From positions 1-52,093 of the forward strand of contig NZ_FTNL01000026.1 of the NCBI RefSeq assembly GCF_900156395.1: a stretch of 52,093 bases of DNA. Direction: 5' to 3'. This document shows positions 36,215 through 44,392 of this stretch, in pieces. The notes under the pieces are model-generated. The model made no database searches. It saw only the letters and a program-made list of their open reading frames with translations, and was not told where the DNA came from. The position numbers and the translations under genes are program-made. Source of the DNA: Fluoribacter gormanii (GTDB taxonomy: Bacteria; Pseudomonadota; Gammaproteobacteria; Legionellales; Legionellaceae). Within the stretch, counting starts at the first letter, position 1. Every line of letters starts with the position of its first letter.

Positions 36215-36443
36215 CGTAGCAACCAGAATATGATGCTCATCGAACTCATAGAGCTGTAGCCATAAGACTCCATGTGCTCTTGCATCATTCATAAAATTGG
36301 TAGTACATTATAAATTGATTTATAGTTCTAAAGTAGTTAAAGGGTGTGTTTTTGGCGATCATCTAAAGCCACTTTTGACGCTTTGAAAAAATTAATTCGT
36401 GATTAATGAGAATGGATGCATTCCCTATGTTGAAGGATCGTTT

Positions 36444-37163
36444 GTGAACATTAAATACCTGCTCTCTATTTTTTGCGGTTTGCTCTCCTCATCTGTCATA
36501 GCAAATCAAAGTTCATGGAGCACCTCTATTGCAGTCGGTGCAAGTCGTTTTACAAAAAGTAACGACCAAACCATTATCATCAGTGATTACATTACTGATT
36601 CGCTGGTTAATTCGCACCAGAAAACGCAAGCAACCTATTCATTTTCCTTTCAAAGAAACGTCACTGTCGATAGCCAGTTGCTAAAAAAAATACTCATTGG
36701 ACCGGCTATTTATTATCAGCAAGCCCGATTCACCGGCGATGTTTATGAACTCAATGATCCTGAGTTTTTTAATTACACCTATAAAGAATCTGGAAATATC
36801 TTCAATATATTACTCCAGGGTGATTTGTATTTATTCTCCCCTATCGAGAGAGTCTCACCTTTTATTACATTAGGCGTGGGATTAAGTGTCAGCAAGGTAA
36901 CCTATCATGATCAGGCACTCCCTGGTATCGAGCCTCAAAGCAGCTTGCAACTTGCTGCTAAAATCAACAACCAATTTGCAGGAGCAGCCGGTGCTGGAGT
37001 TGCAGTGCATCTAAATAAACAATTTGATGTATTCGCTCGTTATCTCTATACACAAAGTGATACAGCACATTCATCATTATCAAATAATCATAATTTATTA
37101 GAACCAATTAAGCTTTCACTCAATAATCAAGCATTTTATATTGGGCTAAGCTTCAATCATTGA
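36444..37163 (+). CDS. Outer-membrane beta-barrel protein (OmpA/OmpW-like)
   Basis: A GTG at 36444 with AAGGA 7 nt upstream gives a product that begins with a signal peptide (NIKYLLSIFCGLLSSSVIA); the longer frame would add 15 polar residues before it. The mature protein alternates strands, including ATYSFSFQRN, GPAIYYQQARFTGD, RVSPFITLGVGLSVSKVTY and GAGVAVHLNKQFDVFARYLY. It ends in FYIGLSFNH, close to the aromatic-ending C-terminus of outer-membrane barrels. The next gene starts 12 nt downstream. Confidence 0.75.
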   Translation: MNIKYLLSIFCGLLSSSVIANQSSWSTSIAVGASRFTKSNDQTIIISDYITDSLVNSHQKTQATYSFSFQRNVTVDSQLLKKILIGPAIYYQQARFTGDVYELNDPEFFNYTYKESGNIFNILLQGDLYLFSPIERVSPFITLGVGLSVSKVTYHDQALPGIEPQSSLQLAAKINNQFAGAAGAGVAVHLNKQFDVFARYLYTQSDTAHSSLSNNHNLLEPIKLSLNNQAFYIGLSFNH

Positions 37164-37175
37164 TGAGTCTTATTT

Positions 37176-38924
37176 ATGAAAAAAATAACCCTGTTTCTTT
37201 TTGCTTTAATGATGTTTGGTATTACCGAACAAATTTATAGTGCTACTCCACTGTTGGAATTCATTAATACGCCCAAAACTTCGCAACAGGTTTTACCTCA
37301 GGAAGAACTTATCTTATATTACACAGTGCGGAATAATACGAAGGTTAATTTGCCTTTAGGCATTAAGTTATCGAGCCCTTTTGCGTCGATTGATACCAAC
37401 TTAGGCAGCTGTGGTACATTCATCAATGCAAATAGCGACTGTACGATATCTGTTGTCTATCACGCACCCAATACAGCTAAATCAGTACAACTTACTATTA
37501 GGATAAACTATCAAGGGCGAGCCCCTTTAGTGAATACAATCAATATCAATATCGATAAGAATATTGCTTGTACCCTCTTAAAAAAACAAAGTTGGCAAAC
37601 CTCTTTTTGCCAAGCTCAATATCAACATGCCTTAACGTTCACACCCGACGTATTTAATACTGAAAATCTAAAAGTTGTCGAAGAACAAACCTTAGGAGGA
37701 ATGTTTGGTATTTATAAAAAAACGGTTTCTGGAGAACAGATTTGTTATATAAGTTGCGGGCTTCGTGCTTTAAACGATGCTCCTCCAGATGAAAATACTC
37801 TTTTTGAACTCGCCTCAGTCACTAAAACATTTACTACAGCGAGTCTAGGTGCTTCAATCTATAAAAAGCAAATCAATCCACTGTCGCCGATCAAACCCGA
37901 TCTGCCATCTAAAAGTTGGGTAGGAAGAAGTTTTGATTTAACTCCCCATGAATCCCCAGTGACTTATCAAGAGCTCGCTACTTTTTCGGGAGGCTTCTGT
38001 TTTTCAGATGCTCCAAGCGTTGATCAAAACAGTAGCAATCAGAATTTAAATCAATCTAACTTCGTTAAAGATGTAAATAAACTGAATACTGCACTTGCCA
38101 CCTGTATTGGTGATGGCAAACCACAAGTGCGCCTGGTATACGGCTCTCCCCATCATTTGCCAACCCATAATTTTTACTCTAACAGCAGCGTAGGCTTGAT
38201 CACTCAGGCGCTCATGAACCGAGATGGATTCCCCAATGTTTTGGAAGGCGATTTTAATGGATGGGTTTGTAACAATATTACCAACATTCTCAACATGCCT
38301 TTAACAAGTGCTTGTCTTCCAGACGAAGCACATAATGGAACCTGCCCTGTCATTACTCCTGCCGGTGCAACTCAATGCAATACAAGTCAGTGGCAAAATG
38401 CTCAATATGCGTCTGGATATCATATTGACAAGCTCACTCATGAATATGAATTAGGAAAACCATTCCCATATGTGCCCTGGGCAGGTGCAGGATGTATTCG
38501 CAGCAATGCTAGCGATATGATTAACTTTATTCGTGCCAATTTGAATATAAGCACCAATCAGGATCCCAAGCAACTAGCGCTCTTAAAAGGGATGCAAATC
38601 GCTCATGCACCCAATAATTATCTGCCTGTGCCTGCTGGAAAGACTGTTCTACCCAATATTGGAATACAAGAACCAATCGTTGGTGGTCAAGGCTATGCTT
38701 GGGTCTGTGAATCAATTAACGGAGAAGTCATTTGTGGAAAAATCGGTGGCCATAAGGATTTCCGCAGTTTTCTTGGTTTTACCATGCAACAGCAATATGG
38801 AATTATAGTTTTATTCAATACTGGAGCAGCAAAAACCGATGGAAGCTTAAAACGCTATATTAAGTCCCCGCCTACAATAGCAACGATAGGAAAAAACATG
38901 ATTTTAAACGCGAACAATCCTTGA
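37176..38924 (+). CDS. Exported serine beta-lactamase-like hydrolase with N-terminal Ig-like domain
   Basis: A signal peptide (1-22) is followed by an Ig-like beta domain (25-128) with a Cys pair, similar in style to the N-terminus of the propeller protein at 3658. Residues 150-580 form a class C/PBP-like fold: nucleophile Ser214 in SVTK (SxxK), Tyr334-Ser-Asn336 (YxN) and a KIGGHKDF turn (522-529) in the place of KTG/HxG. Many cysteines (at least ten) suggest a disulfide-stabilised exported enzyme. Family members are esterases, peptidases or lactamases; substrate unknown. Probably co-transcribed with the barrel gene before it. Confidence 0.85.
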   Translation: MKKITLFLFALMMFGITEQIYSATPLLEFINTPKTSQQVLPQEELILYYTVRNNTKVNLPLGIKLSSPFASIDTNLGSCGTFINANSDCTISVVYHAPNTAKSVQLTIRINYQGRAPLVNTININIDKNIACTLLKKQSWQTSFCQAQYQHALTFTPDVFNTENLKVVEEQTLGGMFGIYKKTVSGEQICYISCGLRALNDAPPDENTLFELASVTKTFTTASLGASIYKKQINPLSPIKPDLPSKSWVGRSFDLTPHESPVTYQELATFSGGFCFSDAPSVDQNSSNQNLNQSNFVKDVNKLNTALATCIGDGKPQVRLVYGSPHHLPTHNFYSNSSVGLITQALMNRDGFPNVLEGDFNGWVCNNITNILNMPLTSACLPDEAHNGTCPVITPAGATQCNTSQWQNAQYASGYHIDKLTHEYELGKPFPYVPWAGAGCIRSNASDMINFIRANLNISTNQDPKQLALLKGMQIAHAPNNYLPVPAGKTVLPNIGIQEPIVGGQGYAWVCESINGEVICGKIGGHKDFRSFLGFTMQQQYGIIVLFNTGAAKTDGSLKRYIKSPPTIATIGKNMILNANNP

Positions 38925-39134
38925 AGGAGTCAATAGATTCAGACTCGATTGATTCGTTAAATACCAATGTCGAACAAAATCTATCGAGCCGGTGCCATAC
39001 TTACTGTCTTTCCCTTCTTCATCAGGCGCAATGTGACACATTTTAATTGACATAATATGATCGCCATGTGTTAATTCTGGCCATTCAAAACTATATAAAG
39101 ATTTACCGATGCAAGAAAAACAAGAACCTACCAA
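38904..39134 (-). pseudogene. Coding-like antisense frame, possible gene remnant
   Basis: A minus-strand frame of 76 codons in the gap between two plus-strand genes has an unusually protein-like product, including FEWPELTHGDHIMSIKMCH, DEEGKDSKYGTGSIDFVRHW and NQSSLNLLTP. It overlaps the first codons of the next gene and has no clear ribosome-binding site. It may be the end of a decayed gene. Confidence 0.25.
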
Positions 39135-40095
39135 TATTAATTCATTAGATAAAGAGCAATTTCAAATAATGGATCTTAATCCGAAAACCCAAATTTTCTT
39201 AGGCTTATCTTCAAAGTCCATTTTCTCTAAACTTAATATAATGCAAAACAAAGTCCAGCATTTTTCAACCCTTGTGGCTCAGGGAAAACAAGAAGAAGCA
39301 AAAAAATTATTACTGAAAATTAGTGTTTCTTCATTGACGGCTAGTGTGTCAGAATTAATGTTAACCGATACACTCTTCACGGATTACTCAGGTCGGACAT
39401 TTAACTGCACCGCTTATGAATACGCCTACTGGGCAAAAGACACGCACATGTGCCGGATGCTGGAGCAACAGATGGACACGGATACAAAAAAGTCGATGCT
39501 AAAACGTTGCGAAGCGATAGAGAAAGATGGATTAACCTATAAGCAACATGGAGTTGAAGTGAAGGGTTCAAAGCATTTTGACCTTACGCCACTCAAAAAA
39601 GCACTGACCCATTATGTTGAGGGATATAATAATTGGTTTAACACGGGCAATTATACGGCGATGAACGCAGCATGGATGGCGGTTGGGCTTGCACAGCGTG
39701 AACTTCCGGTTCATGTCATTAACGAATATTGCAGACCCGACCGATCATTTAGCCCAAAACCCGAGTTTGATGAGCCGACACTGCCACGCGTATTAATATA
39801 CTACGATTATAGAATGCATGAGGATAGAGCCCTGTTCCCATTGGATTTTTCCGATTCTTCTGGTCTTGGTGTCGATTTTGCATTAATTCGCGGGGGATGG
39901 CATAACGGTGCATCGGGGTTACTGAGACGGTTGGGTAGCGGTGTGGGCGGAGGTCCCTCGGCAGCACTTGATTTAGCAGCGATGAGCCGCCTTGATGAAG
40001 TGAGAACTGCCGATCTCAGCCAATCGCGTGACATTCTAAGTACGGCAGAAGCAGAAAATTCCTCTGGTATTTGGCGCTACGAGTCCTATTATTAA
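39109..40095 (+). CDS. Unknown 328-aa protein, candidate effector
   Basis: No signal peptide or membrane segment. Helical pairs at about 50-105 (VQHFSTLVAQGKQEEAKKLL and SGRTFNCTAYEYAYWAKDTHM) look like degenerate ankyrin/tetratricopeptide-type repeats. The C-terminal third is compositionally different (Gly/Ser/Arg-rich around GSGVGGGPSAALDLAA), and the DNA from about 39700 is more GC-rich than the start. No ribosome-binding site stands out before the ATG; a Met at codon 21 is an alternative. It lies directly before a recombinase scar, consistent with acquisition by transfer. Confidence 0.6.
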   Translation: MQEKQEPTNINSLDKEQFQIMDLNPKTQIFLGLSSKSIFSKLNIMQNKVQHFSTLVAQGKQEEAKKLLLKISVSSLTASVSELMLTDTLFTDYSGRTFNCTAYEYAYWAKDTHMCRMLEQQMDTDTKKSMLKRCEAIEKDGLTYKQHGVEVKGSKHFDLTPLKKALTHYVEGYNNWFNTGNYTAMNAAWMAVGLAQRELPVHVINEYCRPDRSFSPKPEFDEPTLPRVLIYYDYRMHEDRALFPLDFSDSSGLGVDFALIRGGWHNGASGLLRRLGSGVGGGPSAALDLAAMSRLDEVRTADLSQSRDILSTAEAENSSGIWRYESYY

Positions 40096-40108
40096 ATCAC
40101 GGAAACAA

Positions 40109-40192
40109 ATGGTAAATGTGACCAAAGCATCAGGCCTTTGTTTCACTGTCCATGATCTAAAACGTACTTTTATTACTCTTGCTGAGAATTAA
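40109..40192 (+). pseudogene. Tyrosine recombinase (integrase) remnant
   Basis: The 27-codon fragment MVNVTKASGLCF is followed by TVHDLKRTFITLAEN and a stop. HDLKRTF with the following TLAE is the box II arginine motif (HxLRRTF) of phage-type tyrosine recombinases. The rest of the enzyme is missing upstream, where an unrelated gene ends, and nothing matching the catalytic Tyr region is seen downstream. The remaining gap to 40412 is AT-rich and shows no gene. Confidence 0.65.
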
Positions 40193-40412
40193 GATATATC
40201 TTGAAAAGATTGTTATAATCAAGTCATTCAGCTTTCAGGATCTCGTATCGATTATTGTAGCAATAATTCTCATATAATTTAGTTAATCAGCAAATGTATA
40301 AAAAATACAATCTTAGACAAAAACCAAGCCCCTGCTCTACCAGATACCACACAATATAACAAAATTTAAACTATATTTATAAAAAGTATCCTACTAATTC
40401 TATGAGCCAATT

Positions 40413-41447
40413 ATGAGTAGAGAAAAAATTCATCAAGAAATTGCTAAGATTTTAAGTAAGAAAATGAAAGAGTTACGTTTTAAAGGTGAGTGGACTGCCA
40501 ATACCGATGGGGTGAGCTTTAAAATCGATGAGGAAGATTATTATAAAGATGATGTCGATTTAAACCTGCTATTTGGAAATAAAATTGCTAAAACCGTGAC
40601 TGATAATCCTGCGGAGCCTGGTACATATAGCGCTGATTACACCAAGCCTTCGGATGTTATCGAGTTATTAAAGAAACTAGATGAAGCTGAAGAGGCAAAG
40701 AAATTTCAGAATGCGATTGAAGCATTAAAAAAAACATCAGGGCATACCCATAAATATAAAGATATTATGACAGACTTAAGGAATGAACCAAACTTAAAAG
40801 AAATGTGTAAAGAAATAGCTAATTTTTTAGGAAAATTTCCTTTTATAAAGAAAGAAGGTACCTTATCTCGAATTTTAACTGCGGCGTCGTCAGTAACAAA
40901 TAAAGATTCACCAGTACTAACATTGAAGGAAATGATTCAACTAGCTGACTGGGAAAAAGGATCTTGGGATTTTACCAGAGAATATCACAAGTTTGCTGGA
41001 AGAGATCCTAGGGTTGAAGAGTTCTATCAAGCATTAGCCAATCTTAAGCTTGATGATCCTGATAGTGTTACCAAGTTTAGGAGTTATGTTACTAAAGAAA
41101 AGCCCTCCCAAGATGACTACACACAAACATGCGACAAAATAGGAAAATTTTTAGGAAAATTTTCCAACATCTCAGATGAGGTATCTAAAATGAGCACTAT
41201 AGCAGGGGCTCTGTCACCAGAACAAGCATTGATTGAAATGATTCAACTAGCCGACTGGAAAAAAGGATCTTGTAGTTTTACCAAAGAAATTCACAAGCAA
41301 TTGGGAAGACCTGATGAGCTTGAAAACTTTTATGAGAAATTAGCAAGCGTTAAAGTTGATGATGCTAAAAGTGTTCGGGAGTTCATAGCTTATTTGGATG
41401 GATTTAATCCAGAGAACGATAACATGACTTCTTTAGCGTCAAGTTGA
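40413..41447 (+). CDS. Unknown protein with two tandem ~90-residue repeats
   Basis: A 344-residue, highly charged, soluble helical protein. Residues 132-226 and 240-328 are repeats. Shared segments are C(K/D)(E/K)I..FLGKF, EMIQLADW(E/K)KGS, FT(R/K)E.HK..GR and FY(Q/E)(A/K)LA..K(L/V)DD..SV..F. The first 130 residues lack the repeat. No signal peptide and no recognised family. The ribosome-binding site is poor. It follows the integrase remnant and precedes the NO-response module, separated from it by about 230 nt before the operator. Confidence 0.62.
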   Translation: MSREKIHQEIAKILSKKMKELRFKGEWTANTDGVSFKIDEEDYYKDDVDLNLLFGNKIAKTVTDNPAEPGTYSADYTKPSDVIELLKKLDEAEEAKKFQNAIEALKKTSGHTHKYKDIMTDLRNEPNLKEMCKEIANFLGKFPFIKKEGTLSRILTAASSVTNKDSPVLTLKEMIQLADWEKGSWDFTREYHKFAGRDPRVEEFYQALANLKLDDPDSVTKFRSYVTKEKPSQDDYTQTCDKIGKFLGKFSNISDEVSKMSTIAGALSPEQALIEMIQLADWKKGSCSFTKEIHKQLGRPDELENFYEKLASVKVDDAKSVREFIAYLDGFNPENDNMTSLASS

Positions 41448-41678
41448 ATCGAACAGCATCAGCTGATTTTTTTGTAATAAACTTAGAATACTTAGACAAG
41501 TAAAAACATAAACCATCCCATCTGAGTTCGATAAAAATAAAACATCCGTACGTCCAGCATTCCCCCCATTAAAATGCGCAGCTAGACGTCATCAGACGGG
41601 GTATCTTAAGTTCTTTTAAAACGAACAGATGCAAGACCTTTTATCTCTGATAACCACTCTTAGATAGGCACCCACTTA

Positions 41679-41701
41679 AAGTTGTATTTTAAATACATCT
41701 T
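41679..41701. promoter_or_regulatory. NsrR-type operator upstream of alternative oxidase
   Basis: The 11-1-11 palindrome has half-sites AAGTTGTATTT and AAATACATCTT, one mismatch, matching the known NsrR consensus (AAGATGCATTT-like halves). It overlaps the -35 and spacer of the promoter called at 41682-41710, so a bound repressor would block polymerase. Confidence 0.82.
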
Positions 41702-41710
41702 TATTATAAT
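41682..41710 (+). promoter_or_regulatory. Sigma-70-type promoter of the alternative oxidase gene
   Basis: A weak -35 TTGTAT (41682-41687), 17-nt spacer and consensus -10 TATAAT (41705-41710), 33 nt before the start codon. The NsrR-type palindrome covers the -35 and most of the spacer. Confidence 0.7.
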
Positions 41711-41743
41711 GATCTGGTGTAACATACTCTAAGGGAGCATATC

Positions 41744-42406
41744 ATGTCAGCAATCCATAAACCGGCTAAAACCATCAGTGATAAATTTGCCTTTGGTCTT
41801 GTGAAGTTTTTCCGCTTTTTTGCTGATACTTTTTTTCAAAAACGCTATGGAAATCGCGCGATAGTACTTGAAACAGTAGCGGCAGTGCCTGGCATGGTTG
41901 GAGCTGCTTTGCTGCATTTGCGTTGCTTAAGAAAAATCAAAAATGATGAGGGCTGGATTAAAGCGTTGCTGGATGAAGCAGAAAATGAACGGATGCATTT
42001 GATTACTTTTATGTATATTGCCAAACCAAATTGGTTTGAACGATTTATCATTTTTGTAGCACAAGCTATTTTTGTGGTTTTATATTTGTTGATGTATGTT
42101 ATTTCTTCCAAGACAGCCCATCGATTTGTAGGTTATCTTGAAGAAGAGGCAGTGATTAGCTACACCCATTATTTACAGGAGTTGGATGATGGCCGCATTG
42201 AAAATTGCCCTGCTCCCGAAATTGCTAAAAACTACTGGGGATTAGCCTCTGATGCTCGTCTGCGAGACGTACTATTGGCAGTACGTATTGATGAGGAAGA
42301 GCATCGAGATGTAAATCATCAGTTAGCTGATAAATTAGCGAACGAGCATACTCTTTTAACCAGACTGGAACCAGAACTTACAGAGAATAAAAATACCAAT
42401 CAATAA
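41744..42406 (+). CDS. aox: Alternative oxidase (AOX), di-iron ubiquinol oxidase
   Basis: Oxidises ubiquinol and reduces O2 to water without pumping protons; resistant to cyanide and NO. The four iron-ligand motifs are present: LETVAAVPGM (42-51), NERMHL (81-86), LEEEAV (132-137) and RIDEEEHRDVNH (about 181-192). Two hydrophobic helices (about 40-60 and 100-122) form the interfacial membrane-binding surface. At 220 residues it is a compact bacterial form without a mitochondrial leader. AGGGAG precedes the ATG. The NsrR-type operator directly upstream predicts induction by NO. The TehB-like gene follows after 35 nt. Confidence 0.93.
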   Translation: MSAIHKPAKTISDKFAFGLVKFFRFFADTFFQKRYGNRAIVLETVAAVPGMVGAALLHLRCLRKIKNDEGWIKALLDEAENERMHLITFMYIAKPNWFERFIIFVAQAIFVVLYLLMYVISSKTAHRFVGYLEEEAVISYTHYLQELDDGRIENCPAPEIAKNYWGLASDARLRDVLLAVRIDEEEHRDVNHQLADKLANEHTLLTRLEPELTENKNTNQ

Positions 42407-42441
42407 GAGAGTTATCGATAAACAGAAATAAAAGGAGCATC

Positions 42442-43338
42442 ATGATACCAGAATACAGCGAGTTAATGTGCTATAAGCAAATCGAAATTGATAGCCATGG
42501 AAAACTGAAATTTTTCTTGGAAAAACACAGTACCAAAGAAGGAACTTGGGGTAAGCTCTCTCTCCAGGAAGGAATCATTGATTTTGTATTCCTAAATGGC
42601 CAGGGGCATGAATGTTCACGAACTCGAATCGATTCAGAGCACCCTCAATTACTGATCCCCCCTGCGGCATGGCATAAAATTATTCCAATCGGTGAAACGT
42701 TTAAAGCAAAGCTTGAGTTTTATTGCATGCCCCAGCGATATTTCAATAAAAAATACGGTTTAGGAGCAGCGCATAGTGACTTAGTGTATGCCTATCAAAC
42801 TTATTTACACCACTTGAAGAACGCATCAATTCTTGATGTAGGCTGTGGCTCGGGTAGAAATTTGTTGTATTTAGCCCAAATGGGACATCGTGTTATTGGA
42901 ATTGATCATAATCAATCGGCATTAGAAACGATTGAAGAGATTGTCCATAAAGAAACATTACCAGGGGTTGATACGCTACTGCATGATTTAAATCAACCCT
43001 TAAGTCTTGGATCCGAATTTTATGATTTAGTACTCTCAACAGTCACGTTACAGTTTTTAAACCCTCAACGCATTCCAGAATTGCTCGCCGAGCTTCAAGG
43101 CGTAACCAAGAAAGATGGATATCATTTTTTAGTATTTCCCCTTCAATCAGAACTTTATTCGCTACCAGAATTCTTCACGTTTCTTCCGCAAAAAGAAGAA
43201 CTCTATCATGTGTATCAAGACAGTGGATGGTCGATACTTGAATACAAAGAATCAGTAGGTCATTTACATAAACAAGATGAACAGGGAAGACCCATATCGG
43301 GTTTATTTGGTTTTTTGCTCGCACAAAAAATCGTATAA
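42442..43338 (+). CDS. tehB: TehB-like SAM-dependent methyltransferase with N-terminal DUF1971-like domain
   Basis: Residues 1-95 are a small beta-barrel domain (FFLEKHSTKEGTWGKLSL to IPPAAWHKI) seen in long, Haemophilus-type TehB proteins. The methyltransferase has motif I ILDVGCGSGRNLLYLA (about 134-149), IGIDHNQSALE (motif II) and LVLSTVTLQFL (motif IV). The final FLPQKEELYHVYQDSGWSIL matches the TehB end. It confers tellurite or related oxyanion resistance in other bacteria. AAAGGAG precedes the ATG. Co-transcription with AOX, and so NO control, is likely; tehAB belongs to the NsrR regulon of E. coli to my recollection. Confidence 0.85.
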   Translation: MIPEYSELMCYKQIEIDSHGKLKFFLEKHSTKEGTWGKLSLQEGIIDFVFLNGQGHECSRTRIDSEHPQLLIPPAAWHKIIPIGETFKAKLEFYCMPQRYFNKKYGLGAAHSDLVYAYQTYLHHLKNASILDVGCGSGRNLLYLAQMGHRVIGIDHNQSALETIEEIVHKETLPGVDTLLHDLNQPLSLGSEFYDLVLSTVTLQFLNPQRIPELLAELQGVTKKDGYHFLVFPLQSELYSLPEFFTFLPQKEELYHVYQDSGWSILEYKESVGHLHKQDEQGRPISGLFGFLLAQKIV

Positions 43339-43353
43339 CTCCAGTCTGCCTTA

Positions 43354-43519
43354 TTTAGGGCGTGTTGACATTTGGTGTCACGGTCAAAAACCAAGCTAAT
43401 TTGCGCAAATTTCAGCTTGAGTTCGTTAAATAGAGCTGGCTATTCGCCTCACTCAAGTTAAAATTTGCACTAAATTATCCCGATTTTTGACTCGCGCCCC
43501 CAATGTCAACATGCTCTAA
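43354..43519. repeat. MITE-like long palindromic repeat overlapping the nsrR stop
   Basis: The terminal inverted repeats TTTAGGGCGTGTTGACATTT (43353 onward) and, on the other strand, ATTAGAGCATGTTGACATTG (ending at about 43520) are near-identical. Inside lie further matching arms: GTCAAAAA with TTTTTGAC, and AGCTTGAGT with ACTCAAGTT. The whole folds as one long hairpin of about 165 nt. It contains the last three codons and stop of nsrR. Confidence 0.65.
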
Positions 43520-43943
43520 TATTCAGGAAACCAGACAACTCATTTTTGTTGTGTAACACATCCGCTAAAGTGTAGCGTCCCAAAATATTCATAAATGCGG
43601 CTTGAGCTTCATGCAAGAGCCCCTTTAATTTACATACAGGAGCAATACAGCAGTTGGCTTTTTCTTTATTAAAACAAGGTACCAAATCAAAATGAGGCTC
43701 CAGCTGAGTAATGAGTTGGCCTAAATTAATCGCTTCAGGTTGGGCTGCCATTAAAATACCGCCATTCTTCCCCCGGATGGTTTTAATCAGCCCCAGTTTC
43801 GATAAGTTGTGAATGATTTTAATCATATGATTGTTCGAAATATCATAAGCATCGGTTATATCCTTAATCGTACAAGATTCTTTTCGAAGGGCTATGTAAA
43901 TTAATGCGCGTAATGAGTAATCCGTAAACTGTGTCAGTTGCAT
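43506..43943 (-). CDS. nsrR: NsrR-type Rrf2 family NO-sensing repressor
   Basis: 145 residues: winged-helix start MQLTQFTDYSLRALIYIALR, recognition helix NHMIKIIHNLSKLGLIKTIR and wing GKNGGI. The Fe-S ligand region has CFNKEKANCC and APVCKLKG; CxxxxCKLK with the following LHEAQAAFMNILGRYTLADV is the NsrR form. The 4Fe-4S cluster reacts with NO and releases DNA. ATG at 43943 is chosen over an upstream TTG since it matches the family N-terminus. It is divergent from the globin gene. The last residues (RAC) come from the inserted repeat, so the C-terminal tail may be altered. Confidence 0.9.
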   Translation of the reverse strand: MQLTQFTDYSLRALIYIALRKESCTIKDITDAYDISNNHMIKIIHNLSKLGLIKTIRGKNGGILMAAQPEAINLGQLITQLEPHFDLVPCFNKEKANCCIAPVCKLKGLLHEAQAAFMNILGRYTLADVLHNKNELSGFLNIRAC

Positions 43944-43963
43944 AAATAAATCCAAATTGTGAG

Positions 43964-43992
43964 TTGACTCAGATTATTTCTTTTTATAAGAT
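43964..43992 (+). promoter_or_regulatory. Promoter of the globin-reductase unit
   Basis: -35 TTGACT (43964-43969), 17-nt spacer, -10 TAAGAT (43987-43992). The -10 lies at the left edge of the NsrR-type palindrome at 43988-44010, so repression by occlusion is expected. Confidence 0.65.
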
Positions 43993-44010
43993 GTATTGCA
44001 AATACATCTT
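43988..44010. promoter_or_regulatory. NsrR-type operator upstream of truncated haemoglobin
   Basis: Perfect 10-bp half-sites AAGATGTATT and AATACATCTT separated by GCA, close to the NsrR consensus. The right half AAATACATCTT is identical to that of the AOX site. It lies between the divergent nsrR and globin genes, 13 nt before the globin start codon. Confidence 0.87.
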
Positions 44011-44023
44011 TAAGGAATATACC

Positions 44024-44392
44024 ATGTCTGAGTCATTATTTTCGCGTTTGGGAGGCCAAGATGCAGTAAATACTGCAGTTGATATTTTTTATCGCAAAAT
44101 GTTAATGGATGAGCGCGTCAGTCATTTTTTTGATGATATTGATATGGATCAACAAATCTTGAAGCAAAAAGGTTTTTTAACCATGGTCTTTGGAGGCCCT
44201 AATCATTACAGTGGAAAAAGCATGCGCGAAGGACATGCCCATTTACTCAAGCGCGGATTAAATGATATGCACGTGGATATTGTTATTGAACATTTAGGGG
44301 CAACGCTAAAGGAGTTAGGAGTCACAACAGAAGATATTAAACAAGTGGCTGCTATTGCCAATAGTGTTCGTGATGATGTGTTGGGGCGATGA
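44024..44392 (+). CDS. Group 1 truncated haemoglobin
   Basis: A 122-residue 2-on-2 globin: SLFSRLGGQDAVNTAV start, FYRKML (B10 Tyr region), FGGPNHYSGKSMREGHAHL with proximal His F8 in EGHAHL, and terminal ELGVTTEDIKQVAAIA. The inner ATG (44024) with AAGGA 8 nt upstream is chosen; the longer frame runs through the operator. Expected to bind O2 and NO and convert NO to nitrate, with electrons from the reductase whose start overlaps its stop. NO-dependent expression is predicted from the operator. Confidence 0.9.
   Translation: MSESLFSRLGGQDAVNTAVDIFYRKMLMDERVSHFFDDIDMDQQILKQKGFLTMVFGGPNHYSGKSMREGHAHLLKRGLNDMHVDIVIEHLGATLKELGVTTEDIKQVAAIANSVRDDVLGR

Noticed and set aside
36100..36292. Minus-strand frame starting at 36292 with a protein-like first 30 residues
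   Set aside because: It runs antisense through the end of the MBL gene, has no ribosome-binding site, and the rest turns hydrophobic and Cys-rich as shadow frames do.
43964..44023. Longer start for the truncated globin (adds 20 residues)
   Set aside because: The extra codons are the promoter and NsrR-type operator; the inner ATG has AAGGA and begins the conserved globin sequence.
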